A stretch of DNA of 64,000 nucleotides from Ornithinimicrobium tianjinense (GCF_014636495.1 NZ_BMEM01000002.1:310001-374000), one strand, 5' to 3'. Positions 45,549 to 56,201 are shown, counted from the stretch's first letter. Numbers and translations: made by a program. Notes: a model not told the origin generated them from the sequence alone.

Positions 45549-46346
45549 ATGGCCCAGCGGGGGATCTTCGACAGCGAGCGCTTCGTCACCAGCGAGGCGG
45601 TCGAGATCGAGCTGCCTGCGGCGGCGCTGCCGCTGCGGATGGTCTCGGGGCTCATCGACCTGGTCGTGGTGGCGGCGGGGGTGCTGCTCCTCGTCCTGGT
45701 GCTGCCGGCACAGCTCTTCGCCCGCGACTCCGCCCTGGGGCAGGCCTTCGGGGTCGTGCTGGTGGCGGTGGTCATGGCCGGGCTGCCGATCACCCTGGAG
45801 ACGCTGACCCGCGGTCGCACGGTCGGCAAGCTGGTCATGGGGCTGCGCACCGTGCGTGACGACACCGGCCCGATCGGGCTGCGGCACGCGATCATCCGCG
45901 CGCTGGCCGGCACGGTCGAGCTGTGGATGACGCTCGGCGGGCTGGCGCTGCTCGTCGCCACCACCAACGAGAAGGCCCGTCGCATCGGTGACCTGCTCGC
46001 CGGGACCTACGTCGTGCGCGACCGGGTCCGCCTGCGCCTGCCCGAGGGGCCGGTGATGCCGGAGGAGCTGCGCGCCTGGGCGGCCCAGGCCGACCTCGGC
46101 GTGCTCCCGGCCGCGCTCGCCGTCGCGGTGCGGCAGTTCCTGCAGCGCACCGGGTCGCTGACCCCCGAGGCCCGGGGGCGCACCGCCTCCGAGCTGTATG
46201 CCGCGCTCCTCCCCCACGTCGCTCCCCCGCCGCCGCCCCAGGCGCACCCGGAGTCGGTGCTGGCGGCCGTGCTCGCGGAGCGACGGCGCCGCGACGAGCA
46301 GCGGATGGAGCGCGCCGACGCCCTGCGCTCCCGTCTGCTGAGCTAG
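45549..46346 (+). CDS. RDD family membrane protein
   Basis: A 265-residue protein from ATG 45549 (MAQRGIFDSERFV). The RDD domain has the usual hydrophobic helices; the family Arg-Asp-Asp region appears as LRMVSGLIDLVVV and TRGRTVGKLVMGLRTVRDDTG, ending with NEKARRIGDLLAGTYVVRD. A cytoplasmic tail of about 100 residues ends in an Arg/Glu-rich helix. Some RDD proteins are sodium/proton antiporters; that is not demonstrated for this group. It is divergent from SpoIIM and convergent with add, 7 bases from its stop. Confidence 0.88.
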   Translation: MAQRGIFDSERFVTSEAVEIELPAAALPLRMVSGLIDLVVVAAGVLLLVLVLPAQLFARDSALGQAFGVVLVAVVMAGLPITLETLTRGRTVGKLVMGLRTVRDDTGPIGLRHAIIRALAGTVELWMTLGGLALLVATTNEKARRIGDLLAGTYVVRDRVRLRLPEGPVMPEELRAWAAQADLGVLPAALAVAVRQFLQRTGSLTPEARGRTASELYAALLPHVAPPPPPQAHPESVLAAVLAERRRRDEQRMERADALRSRLLS

Positions 46347-46353
46347 ATCGTCC

Positions 46354-47475
46354 TCAGCCGACGTCGTAGGCCGGCTTGAGGACGCCCTCGATGATCTCGA
46401 GGCGCTCGTCGAAGGGCAGGAAGGCCGACTTCATGGCGTTGACCGCGACCCGCCGCAGGTCGCTCAGCTGCCAGTCCGCACGGTCGACGAGCAGCTGCGC
46501 CTCCCGGCTCATCGAGGTGGCGCTCATCAGGCGGTTGTCGGTGTTGAGCGTGACCCGGAAGTTGAGGTCCTTGAGCAGCGAGATCGGATGCGTCTCGATG
46601 GACTCCGCGGCACCGGTCTGCACGTTGCTGCTCGGGCACATCTCCAGCGGGATCCGACGGTCCTTAACGTAGGCCGCGAGCGGGCCCAGCTCGAAGGCGT
46701 TTGGCTCCACCGCCGCCCACCGGATGGCGCCGGCCAGGTCGTCGGTCACGGGGCGGCCGTCCAGCCGGATGTCGTCGACGATGCGCACGCCGTGACCCAG
46801 CCGCTCGGCCCCGCAGAACTGGATCGCCTCCCAGATGCTCGGCAGCCCGAACGCCTCGCCCGCGTGGATCGTGAAGTGCGCGTTGTGCTGACGCAGGTAG
46901 TCGAAGGCCGCCAGGTGCCGCGTGGGCGGGTGGCCGTCCTCGGCACCGGCGATGTCGAACCCGGCCACCTGGTCGCCCAGGTGTCGCACGGTGAGCTGGG
47001 CGATCTCGACGGCGCGTGCCGCGTGCCGCATCGCGCTCGGCAGGACCCGTACCCTGATCCGCCGGCCGGCGCTCGCAGCCTCCTCCTCGCCCTCGCGGAA
47101 GCCGCGATTGGCGGCCTCCACCACCTGGTCCAGCGTCAGCCCGCGCTGGAGGTGCTGCTCGGGGGCATACCTCACCTCGGCGTAGACGACCCCGTCCTCG
47201 GCGAGGTCCACGACGCACTCGCGCGCGACCCGGGCCAGCGCGTCCTCGGTCTGCATCACCCCGACCGTGTGGTCGAAGGTCTCCAGGTAGCGGACCAGGG
47301 ATCCCGAGTCCGCCGCGTCGGCGAACCACGCGGCGAGCGTCCCCACGTCCGAGGCGGGCAGCGCGGCATACCCCTGCTCCTGCGCAAGCTCGAGCACGGT
47401 CGCGGGCCGCAGCCCGCCGTCGAGGTGGTCGTGGAGCACGACCTTGGGCAGCTCACGGGTGTCGAGGGTCGTCAT
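46354..47475 (-). CDS. add: Adenosine deaminase
   Basis: A 373-residue zinc-dependent deaminase converting (deoxy)adenosine to (deoxy)inosine. Motifs: [13 protein letters not shown] (two metal His), [29 protein letters not shown], and [10 protein letters not shown] near the C-terminus, the form found in actinobacterial Add. Start ATG 47473-47475. It is divergent from deoC with 53 bases between starts, an arrangement that would let one control region serve both ends of deoxynucleoside breakdown. Confidence 0.95.
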   Translation of the reverse strand: MTTLDTRELPKVVLHDHLDGGLRPATVLELAQEQGYAALPASDVGTLAAWFADAADSGSLVRYLETFDHTVGVMQTEDALARVARECVVDLAEDGVVYAEVRYAPEQHLQRGLTLDQVVEAANRGFREGEEEAASAGRRIRVRVLPSAMRHAARAVEIAQLTVRHLGDQVAGFDIAGAEDGHPPTRHLAAFDYLRQHNAHFTIHAGEAFGLPSIWEAIQFCGAERLGHGVRIVDDIRLDGRPVTDDLAGAIRWAAVEPNAFELGPLAAYVKDRRIPLEMCPSSNVQTGAAESIETHPISLLKDLNFRVTLNTDNRLMSATSMSREAQLLVDRADWQLSDLRRVAVNAMKSAFLPFDERLEIIEGVLKPAYDVG

Positions 47476-47528
47476 GGCCCGATCCTAGGCAGGCGGGCCC
47501 CGCCCTCGGCCGCCCTAGACTCGGGGGT

Positions 47529-48296
47529 ATGCCGAACACGTACGCGCCGGGCAGCGCCCTGACCGTCCAGGACGTCGCCGATCTCATCGACCACGCCCTG
47601 CTCAAGCCCGAGCTGACGCCGCAGGAGGTCGAGGTGTCCTGCCGCGAGCTCGCGCGGGAGGAGATCTGGTCGGTGTGCGTGCGGCCGTCGGACGTCTCGC
47701 TGGCCCTGACCGCGGTCGAGGGCCACAGGACCCAGGTCTGCACGGTCATCGGCTTCCCGCACGGCACGACGTCCACGGCGGCCAAGGTCGCCGAGGCGCG
47801 GCAGGCCCTGGCCGACGGCGCGACCGAGCTGGACATGGTGCTGAACATCGGCCGGCTGCGCGGAGGCGACGTGGACGCGGTGCGCGAGGACATCGCGGCC
47901 GTCGTCGAGGTCGGCCACGCCGAGGGCCGGATCGTCAAGGTCATCTTCGAGACCGCCCTGCTGGACGAGGCGCAGAAGGTCGCCGCCTGCCGCGCCAGCG
48001 AGGAGGCGGGAGCCGACTTCGTCAAGACCTCGACCGGCTTCGCCGGCGGTGGCGCGACCCTGCCGGACGTGCGGCTGATGCGCGCGAACACCGGGCCGCA
48101 GGTGCAGGTGAAGGCCTCCGGCGGCGTGCGCGACATCGACACGCTGCTCGCGATGTGCGCCGAGGGCGTCACCCGCATCGGCACGTCCTCGACCGCTGCG
48201 CTGCTCGCCGGCGCCCGTGAGCGCGAGGCCGCAGGGACGCTCGTCGTCCCGCAGCCGGGCGCCGACGTCGCCGGCGCCGACGGCCAGGGCTACTGA
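47529..48296 (+). CDS. deoC: Deoxyribose-phosphate aldolase
   Basis: A 255-residue class I aldolase splitting 2-deoxyribose-5-phosphate into glyceraldehyde-3-phosphate and acetaldehyde. The Schiff-base Lys166 lies in FVKTSTGF; VCTVIGFPHG, ELDMVLNIG, VKVIFETALL and VKASGGVRD (second catalytic Lys) are all conserved. A C-terminal extension (TLVVPQPGADVAGADGQGY) goes beyond the barrel. ATG 47529 is itself part of a GTATGCCG octamer. The stop lies just before a 22-bp tandem array. Confidence 0.95.
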   Translation: MPNTYAPGSALTVQDVADLIDHALLKPELTPQEVEVSCRELAREEIWSVCVRPSDVSLALTAVEGHRTQVCTVIGFPHGTTSTAAKVAEARQALADGATELDMVLNIGRLRGGDVDAVREDIAAVVEVGHAEGRIVKVIFETALLDEAQKVAACRASEEAGADFVKTSTGFAGGGATLPDVRLMRANTGPQVQVKASGGVRDIDTLLAMCAEGVTRIGTSSTAALLAGAREREAAGTLVVPQPGADVAGADGQGY

Positions 48297-48328
48297 GGCT
48301 GAGGCTGAGGCTTCCGTCCCCTCAGCCC

Positions 48329-48470
48329 GACCGGACAGGCGATCGTGCCGGACCGGACAGGCGATCGTGCCGCGGGCGGACAGGCGTCGTGCCCGACCGG
48401 ACAGGCGATCGTGCCGGACCGGACAGGCGATCGTGCCGGACCGGACAGGCGATCGTGCCGCGGGCGGACC
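48329..48470. repeat. 22-bp tandem array, GACCGGACAGGC core
   Basis: Six consecutive 22-base units run from 48329 to 48460. Five are identical: GACCGGACAGGC, then GATCG, then TGCCG. The third (48373-48394) is degenerate, and a partial seventh reaches the deoA stop. Each unit contains the palindrome CGATCG. The array occupies the convergent spacer between deoC and deoA. The last deoA codons (GACCGGATCGCCTGA read on the minus strand) resemble the unit. Confidence 0.9.
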
Positions 48471-49760
48471 TCAGGCGATCCGGTCGATGACCACCTGCGC
48501 GGGGGCCTCCACCTCGGAGGCTGAGCCCACGGCATACCCGCCCTCGAGCGCCTCGAGCGCCCGGGCGAACCGGTCCGGCTCGTCCGTGTGCAGCGTGAGC
48601 AGCGGCTGACCCGCGCGGACGGGGTCACCCGGCTTGGCGTGCATCTGCACCCCGGCCGCGGCCTGCACCGGGTCCTCCTTGCGGGCCCGGCCGGCACCCA
48701 GGCGCCACGCCGCGACGCCCACGGCGAGCGCGTCCAGCCTGGTGAGCACACCGTCGGCCGGTGCGGTGACGACGTGGGTGTCCTTGGCGACGGGGAGCGG
48801 GGCGTCCGGGTCGCCGCCCTGGGCGGCGATCATCCGGCGCCACACGTCCATGGCCCGGCCGTCGGCGAGCGCGTCGGCGGGGTCGACGTCCCCACGGCCC
48901 GCCCCAGCGAGCATCTCGCGAGCCAGCGCCAGGGTGAGCTCGACGACGTCAGCCGGGCCGCCGCCGGCCAGCACCTCGACCGACTCCTGCACCTCCAGCC
49001 CGTTGCCCGCGGTGAGCCCGAGCGGAGTCGACATGTCGGTGAGCAGGGCGACGGTGTGCACGCCCGCGTCGGTGCCGAGCTCGACCATGGTGCGGGCCAG
49101 CTCGCTGGCGTCCGCCTGGGTCTTCATGAACGCACCCGACCCGACCTTGACGTCGAGGACGAGCACCCCGGTCCCCTCGGCGATCTTCTTGCTCATGATC
49201 GAGGAGGCGATGAGCGGGATCGCCTCGACGGTGCCGGTGACGTCGCGCAGGGAGTAGAGCCGCTTGTCCGCCGGCGCCAGCCCCGAGCCCGCCGCGCAGA
49301 TCACCGCGCCGACGTCCTCCAGCTGCGCGAACATCTCCTCGTTGGACAGCGCGGCGCGCCAGCCCGGCACCGCCTCCAGCTTGTCGAGGGTGCCGCCCGT
49401 GTGGCCCAGCCCGCGCCCCGACAGCTGCGGCACCGCCACCCCGCAGGCCGCGACGAGGGGGGCGAGCGGCAGGGTGATCTTATCGCCGACACCGCCGGTC
49501 GAGTGCTTGTCGGCGGTCGGGCGCGAGAGGCCGGAGAAGTCCATCCGCTCGCCCGAGGCGATCATCGCCGCGGTCCAGTCGCCGATCTCGCGGCGGTTCA
49601 TGCCGTTGAGCAGGATCGCCATCGCCAGCGCGGACATCTGCTCGTCCGCCACGACCTCGCGGGTGTAGGCGTCGACCACCCAGGCGATCTGCTCGGGGCT
49701 CAGCTCGCCCCGGTCACGCTTGGTCCGGATGATGTCGACGGCGTCGAAGGACTCACTCAT
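48471..49760 (-). CDS. deoA: Thymidine phosphorylase
   Basis: A 429-residue pyrimidine nucleoside phosphorylase from ATG 49758-49760 (MSESFDAVDIIRTKRDRGEL). The phosphate-binding signature TADKHSTGGVGDK and the segments LSGRGLGHTGGTLDKLEA and VGSGAFMKT are present. It converts thymidine or deoxyuridine plus phosphate to base and deoxyribose-1-phosphate, feeding the phosphopentomutase-DeoC route. It is convergent with deoC across the 22-bp array. Confidence 0.95.
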   Translation of the reverse strand: MSESFDAVDIIRTKRDRGELSPEQIAWVVDAYTREVVADEQMSALAMAILLNGMNRREIGDWTAAMIASGERMDFSGLSRPTADKHSTGGVGDKITLPLAPLVAACGVAVPQLSGRGLGHTGGTLDKLEAVPGWRAALSNEEMFAQLEDVGAVICAAGSGLAPADKRLYSLRDVTGTVEAIPLIASSIMSKKIAEGTGVLVLDVKVGSGAFMKTQADASELARTMVELGTDAGVHTVALLTDMSTPLGLTAGNGLEVQESVEVLAGGGPADVVELTLALAREMLAGAGRGDVDPADALADGRAMDVWRRMIAAQGGDPDAPLPVAKDTHVVTAPADGVLTRLDALAVGVAAWRLGAGRARKEDPVQAAAGVQMHAKPGDPVRAGQPLLTLHTDEPDRFARALEALEGGYAVGSASEVEAPAQVVIDRIA

Positions 49761-49807
49761 GGGACCAGTCTCGCGCATCGCCTGCGACCTGCGGGTATGC
49801 CGTCCCG

Positions 49808-50434
49808 CTAGAGCGCCGGGCCCCGGCAGGTCTGGATGATCCGCTGCACCAGCGACGAGCGCCCCGGTCCCGGCGTCTCCGCCAGGGCCCTGGCGACAGC
49901 ACCTCCCAGGCCGTCCAGCGAGGCGCGCAGCCTGCTGGCCTCGGGGCTACCCGCCACCTCCAGGGAGCCCTTCACCTGCTGCACCGTGCTCTGCGCGCGC
50001 CGCAGAGCCTGCTCCACCCGGCTGTCGTCGCCGCTGCCCGCGGCCTGGTCGAGGTCACGACCGACCTGGCCCAGCTGGAGCTGCGCGAGGGAGACCGCGG
50101 GATCGGAGCCGAGCGACGACATACCCTGCCCCGCCGCTCCCGGGTAACGCGGCACGTCGATCGTCGGCATCGGGCTGTCCGGCTGGAGCGGCCCGGGCGA
50201 GGTCGGTCGGGAGGTCTCCTGGGGCCAGGCGACCCCCTGCGGGCGCTCGACCCGTCCGAGCGTCCCGCCGGGCCGACCTGAGCGCCCACGGCCGAGCTTG
50301 TGGCCCCAGACCGTGTACGCCACCCAGCCGAGGACCAGGAGGGGAAGGACCGGGATGTCCAGCTCGCCCGCGACCCGCAGCGTCACGAAGGCGAGGAGGA
50401 TCCAGCCCCAGACGGGCAGTCTGCGCATGTTCAT
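49808..50434 (-). CDS. Hypothetical membrane-anchored protein
   Basis: A 208-residue protein I do not recognise. It starts MNMRRLPVWGWILLAF with two closely spaced hydrophobic helices (about 8-22 and 28-44), then a Gly/Arg/Pro-rich linker. The predicted helical C-terminal region (LAQLQLGQVGRDLDQAAGSGDD, then RVEQALRRAQSTVQQVKGSL) may form a coiled coil. The most likely picture is an inner-membrane protein with a cytoplasmic or periplasmic coiled-coil tail. It is divergent from the next gene with 33 bases between starts. Confidence 0.7.
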   Translation of the reverse strand: MNMRRLPVWGWILLAFVTLRVAGELDIPVLPLLVLGWVAYTVWGHKLGRGRSGRPGGTLGRVERPQGVAWPQETSRPTSPGPLQPDSPMPTIDVPRYPGAAGQGMSSLGSDPAVSLAQLQLGQVGRDLDQAAGSGDDSRVEQALRRAQSTVQQVKGSLEVAGSPEASRLRASLDGLGGAVARALAETPGPGRSSLVQRIIQTCRGPAL

Positions 50435-50467
50435 CGGCTCCCGCCCTCGTGTGACATCCTGTCCCGC

Positions 50468-51127
50468 GTGCTCATCGCTGACATCATGACGCTCGTCGTT
50501 CCTCCCGTGACCGAACTGCTGCGCCGCTCGCGCACCGGGGATGGGACGGCAGGGGCGCAGCCGATGTTCCCCACCATCATCGCAATCCGCAACGAGCGTG
50601 TCGTGGCCGCGGTCTCCACCCCTCGGATGGCGGCCACCCTCAGCTGCGCCCAGACGCTGGCCGTCGGGCTGGGCGCCGAGGCCCTCGTCCTGGCGGCGGA
50701 GGCTGAGCTGGACGGCACGCCGGCGCTCACCTACTCGGTGATGACGCGGGAGCGCCACGCCAAGTACGTCCTGCAGGAGATCACCGGCGAGGGCGCAGCG
50801 ACCCGCTTCTCGGTGCCCGTGGACGGCGGCGACCCCGCGAACGGCGGCATCCTCGCGGCCCTCGCCGCCGGTCTCTCTCAGCGGCCGATTCACGTCACGC
50901 AGGTGGCGCGCACGGGGTCGGACACCAGCGGCACCTTCGGCGACGCGCCGTTCCTCCCGGCCGAGCAGGGCCGCGTCGTGGTGGACGCCGGGACGGTCCG
51001 CACGCTCCAGGAGCGGGTGCAGGGCATCGGCGGACGCGCGGTCTACATCGCCCGGTCGCCCGAGGCGGCCCAGCTCGCCCTCGATGCCGGTATGCCGCGC
51101 GCCTGCCTGGTCAACACGCTCGCCTGA
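50468..51127 (+). CDS. Hypothetical protein of unknown family
   Basis: About 219 residues from GTG 50468, or 213 from ATG 50486 (MTLVVPPVTELLRRSRTG). No signal peptide or membrane helix is seen. The sequence is a balanced alpha/beta mix (AAVSTPRMAATLSCAQTLAVGLGAEALVLAAEAEL; YVLQEITGEGAATRFSVPV). I recognise no motif. It is divergent from the gene at 49808. The last 18 bases of the gene, including its stop, are duplicated 83 bases downstream in a repeat region. Confidence 0.7.
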   Translation: MLIADIMTLVVPPVTELLRRSRTGDGTAGAQPMFPTIIAIRNERVVAAVSTPRMAATLSCAQTLAVGLGAEALVLAAEAELDGTPALTYSVMTRERHAKYVLQEITGEGAATRFSVPVDGGDPANGGILAALAAGLSQRPIHVTQVARTGSDTSGTFGDAPFLPAEQGRVVVDAGTVRTLQERVQGIGGRAVYIARSPEAAQLALDAGMPRACLVNTLA

Positions 51128-51258
51128 GCGCCCCTCCACGCCGACCGGACAGGCAGTAGTGCCGCTGCGGTCGTGTCAGCAACGCCTGTCCGGTCAACAC
51201 GCTCGCCTGAGCGCCCCTTCACTCCGACCGGACAGGCAGTAGTGCCGCTGCGGCCGTG
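51110..51258. repeat. 83-bp tandem duplication including a gene 3' end
   Basis: The segment beginning GTCAACACGCTCGCCTGA at 51110 (end of the gene at 50468) recurs at 51193 with period 83. Homology continues through GACCGGACAGGCAGTAGTGCC and GCTGCGG. Both copies carry the GACCGGACAGGC core. A reverse-complement GCCTGTCCGGTC lies between them (51184-51195), so each core can pair with it as a hairpin. Confidence 0.85.
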
Positions 51259-51410
51259 GCAGGAACGCCTGTCCGGTCGGGTGGCGGGTGCTGTGGTGGC
51301 AGGAACGCCTGTCCGGTCGGGTGGTGGGTGTGGGCGTGGCAGGAACGCCTGTCCGGTCGGGTGGTGGGTGCGGCCGTGGCAGGAACGCCTGTCCGGTCAG
51401 GGGGTGGGGT
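51256..51410. repeat. 40-bp tandem array at the cdd 3' end
   Basis: Three exact-period 40-base units (51256-51295, 51296-51335, 51336-51375) and a fourth truncated one (from 51376) share GTGGCAGGAACGCCTGTCC followed by GGTCGGGTGG; only the last 6-10 bases differ. Read on the minus strand each contains GACCGGACAGGCGTTCCTGCC. The fourth unit includes the cdd stop codon (51397-51399), so the cdd C-terminus is built from the repeat. Confidence 0.9.
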
Positions 51411-51810
51411 GCTCGACGGCCGCGAGGTCGTCGGGCCCGAAGGCCTGGGGCAGGACCTCGTCCATCCGCAGGATCCCGCGCGGGGTCTGCAGCCGGCACT
51501 CCGCTCCCCCGTGCTCCCAGATCAGCTGACGGCAGCGGCCGCAGGGCATGATCGTGTCCCCGTCGGCGTTGACGCACCACACCGCGAGCAGACGTCCGCC
51601 GCCACCGGCGACCAGGTCGGAGACCATCCCGCACTCGGCGCACAGCGTCACGCCGTAGCCGGCGTTCTCCACGTTGCACCCGCGCACCACCCGACCGTCG
51701 TCGACCAGGCCGGCCACCCCGACCGGGTAGTGGGAGTACGGGACGTAGGCGCGCCGCATGACCTCGACGGCGGCGGCGTGCAGCACGTCCCAGTCCACGG
51801 GGTCGCTCAC
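51397..51810 (-). CDS. cdd: Cytidine deaminase
   Basis: A 137-residue zinc deaminase of the small tetrameric type. Motifs: YVPYSHYPVGVAGL, GCNVENAGYG, CAECG (first metal Cys and catalytic Glu region is NVENA/CAE), and PCGRCRQ (two further Cys). It hydrolyses cytidine and deoxycytidine to uridine forms. GTG start at 51808-51810. It lies 11 bases downstream of a nucleoside permease gene and is clearly the last gene of the importer operon. Confidence 0.94.
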   Translation of the reverse strand: MSDPVDWDVLHAAAVEVMRRAYVPYSHYPVGVAGLVDDGRVVRGCNVENAGYGVTLCAECGMVSDLVAGGGGRLLAVWCVNADGDTIMPCGRCRQLIWEHGGAECRLQTPRGILRMDEVLPQAFGPDDLAAVEHPTP

Positions 51811-51821
51811 TCCATACCTCT

Positions 51822-53117
51822 CTAGCTCTTGGTGTAGGGAATGCCCTCGGCCGCGGGCGGGCGGACCCGCCCCACGAAGCCGGCGACGGCGAAGATCGTG
51901 ATCAGGTAGGGCAGCATCAGCAGCAGCTCCGAGGGGACCCCGCTGCCGATGGTGGACAGCACGTTGCCGAGGTTTTTGGAGAAGCCGAAGAGCAGGGCCG
52001 CGGCGACCGCGCCGTAGGGGTTCCATTTGCCCAGGATCATCGCGGCTAGCGCGATGAAGCCGGTGCCGGCCGACATCTCGCGGCCGAACGCCAGCCCCGA
52101 GCCGACCGTAAAGAAGGCCCCGCCCAGGCCCGCGACCGCACCGCCGAGGATGGTGTTCCAGACCCGGCGCACGTTGACCTTGATGCCCACGGTGTCCGCG
52201 GCCTTGGGGTGCTCACCGACCGCGCGGGTGCGCAGGCCCCAGCGGCTGCGGAAGAGCATGACGTTGAGGACCACGACGATGACGTACATAAGGTAGATCA
52301 GCACGGTCTGGTTGAACAGGACCGGCCCGAGGACCGGGATCTCGGCCAGGACCGGGATCCGCAGGCGGGGCAGCGGCATGCGGGTGTTCCACAGCGCCTT
52401 GTTGTCCGAGAGCACGGTCGCGAAAAGGAACCCGGTCAGGCCCAGGATCAGGGTGTTGAGGACCACGCCCACGATGATCTGGTTGACCTGGTAGCTCACC
52501 GCGAACCAGGCGAGCAGGGCGCCCACGAGCGCGCCCGCGACGGGCGCCGCGATCAGCCCCCAGTAACCGCTGCCGAGCGCCGAGGCCGTCACCGCGGCGG
52601 CGAACGCACCGAACAGCAGCTGCCCCTCGATGGCGATGTTGATGATGCCCGAGCGCTCGCAGATGACACCGGAGAGGGCACCGAAGACCAGTGGCACCGA
52701 CAGGGCGAGGGCCCCGGCGAGCAGCGACACCATCGGGATGACCGACGTCTTCCCGGCACCGGCGTAGGTGAGGAAGGCCAGCACGAAGGCCAGCCCGACG
52801 ACGACGTGCAGCCAGGGCGGGGCGTGGCGCCGCTGCCGGACGAGGACGAAGGCCCACGCGGCAGCGGCCGCCATCACCACGGTGAGCACCACGAGCGTCA
52901 TCAGCGCGGGGACCGTGAGGTTGGGCAGGGAGAACCACTCCGCGCCGGCGCTGAACTGGAAGGTGGTCGACTCGTCCGCGCCCACGCCCGGCAGCAGGAG
53001 CGCGAGCGTCACCAGCGCGGCCAGCGCGTAGACGACGGGCGTCTTCACGCTGACCTTCGGCCGCGCCGTCGTCGGGGCGTCGACGTCTCGGGCGTGGGGA
53101 ACGGTCGCGGCGCTCAT
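51822..53117 (-). CDS. Nucleoside ABC importer, second permease (BmpA/NupQ-type)
   Basis: A 431-residue membrane permease of the BPD_transp_2 (branched-chain/ribose-type) family: about nine to ten helices, with family blocks ERSGIINIAIEGQLLFGAFAA and GEHPKAADTVGIKVN. This is the permease subtype that works with BMP lipoproteins in guanosine/purine nucleoside uptake (B. subtilis NupNOPQ). An N-terminal extension of about 100 residues carries three extra helices. ATG 53115-53117 overlaps the preceding permease's stop by 4 bases. Confidence 0.92.
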   Translation of the reverse strand: MSAATVPHARDVDAPTTARPKVSVKTPVVYALAALVTLALLLPGVGADESTTFQFSAGAEWFSLPNLTVPALMTLVVLTVVMAAAAAWAFVLVRQRRHAPPWLHVVVGLAFVLAFLTYAGAGKTSVIPMVSLLAGALALSVPLVFGALSGVICERSGIINIAIEGQLLFGAFAAAVTASALGSGYWGLIAAPVAGALVGALLAWFAVSYQVNQIIVGVVLNTLILGLTGFLFATVLSDNKALWNTRMPLPRLRIPVLAEIPVLGPVLFNQTVLIYLMYVIVVVLNVMLFRSRWGLRTRAVGEHPKAADTVGIKVNVRRVWNTILGGAVAGLGGAFFTVGSGLAFGREMSAGTGFIALAAMILGKWNPYGAVAAALLFGFSKNLGNVLSTIGSGVPSELLLMLPYLITIFAVAGFVGRVRPPAAEGIPYTKS

Positions 53118-54447
53118 GCCGCTACCTCCTTCGGGGTGGTGCGGGCCGGGCGGGGCCGGCGCGGTCTGGGCGTCGGGGCCGGGAGCCGGAAGACCGAGCG
53201 GACGAGCGGCGGCGCCGCGATGAGCAGCACGATGAGCGACTGGACGACCAGGATGATGTCGATCGGGGTCTGGGTGAGCGACTGCATCAGGAAGCCGCCG
53301 GCCTTGAGGGCGCCGAAGAGCAGCCCGGCGAAGAAGGTGCCCCACGGGCGCGAGCGCCCCAGCAGCGCGACGGTGATCGCGTCGAAGCCGAAGGAGGCCG
53401 CCACCCCGGCGGTCAGCGAACGCTCGGTGCCCAGCACCTGCCCTCCGGCCGCGAGACCGGCCAGCGCGCCCGCGATCACCATCGTGATGATCGTGATCCG
53501 GCCGACCGACATGCCGGCCGTGCGTGCGGCGGCCGGGTTGGCTCCGACGGCCCTGATCTGGAAGCCCGTCGTGGACCGCTCGAGCAGCCACCAGACGAAG
53601 ACCGTCGCCAGGATCGCCACGACGAAGCCCCAGTGGAGCCGGAAGTCGTTCTCGACCAGCGCGTCGGGGACGAGCGCGGGGTAGAGCGCCTCGGGCTGGA
53701 CGGCTGGGCTGCGCTGCCCGGTGCGTCCCGGGTTGAACGAGGGCTGCTTGAGCATGTAGCTGATCAGGTAGACGGCGATGTAGTTGAGCATGATCGTGAC
53801 GATCACCTCGTTGGCCCCGAAGCGGGCCTTGAGCACGCCCGGGATGCCGGCGTAGACCGCCCCGCCCACGACGCCGCCGAGGACCGCGACCAGCAGGTGC
53901 ACGACCGGAGGCAGGTCGACGGCGAAGCCGAGCCAGGCGGCGACGATGGCACCGACGATGATCTGCCCCTGGGCACCGATGTTGAACAGCCCCGCGCGGA
54001 AGCCGACCGCGATGCCCAGGCCGGCGAGGATCAGCGGGACGGAGAAGACCATCGACTCGGTCAGCGGCTTGACCATCCCGACGACGCTGTCGGCCTGCCA
54101 GTCGAGGACGGAGCCGCGGAAGAGGGCGACGTAGGCCTGCCACATGGCGTCCCACGCCGCGGCCAGGGTGTCGGTCGGGCGCGCGAAGAAATAGCTGGAG
54201 GCCGCTCGGGTGTCCTCGTCGGCGAAGGCGATGAGGAGCCCGCCGAGCAGCAGCGCCAGCACGATGGCCAGGGCCGACATGAGCGCGCTGCCGGACAGGA
54301 TCTGGTGCAGGACCGACCCCCCGTCGTCGTCGCGTCGTGTCGGGCCGTGCCCGCCCTCGGTGCCGACGGCGGCCGGCGGCGCGGCGGCGACCGCCTGCTC
54401 GCTGCCGGCGTCGGAGCCGTGCGAGCTGCTCGCGTGGGGCTGGTCGC

Positions 54448-54451
<4 letters not shown>
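53114..54451 (-). CDS. Nucleoside ABC importer, first permease (BmpA/NupP-type)
   Basis: A 445-residue permease with a long hydrophilic Ser/Gly/His N-terminus (about 55 residues) and about nine membrane helices. Family blocks are FRAGLFNIGAQGQIIVGAIVAAW and GANPAAARTAGMSVGRI. It pairs with the second permease to form the membrane channel of the importer. It starts at GTG 54449-54451, overlapping the ATPase stop by 4 bases; both permeases are translationally coupled. Confidence 0.92.
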
Positions 54452-56127
<1,676 letters not shown>

Positions 56128-56201
56128 GGCAGTTCCTGCTTCATCAGCACCTCACGGGTGGGGCGGTGAGAGGCGGTGGACCGCCTCGGAGGGACAGCGT
56201 A

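Noticed and set aside
48329-51410. CRISPR-like arrays
   Set aside because: Units repeat almost in full, with no unique spacers of constant length, and no cas genes are near.
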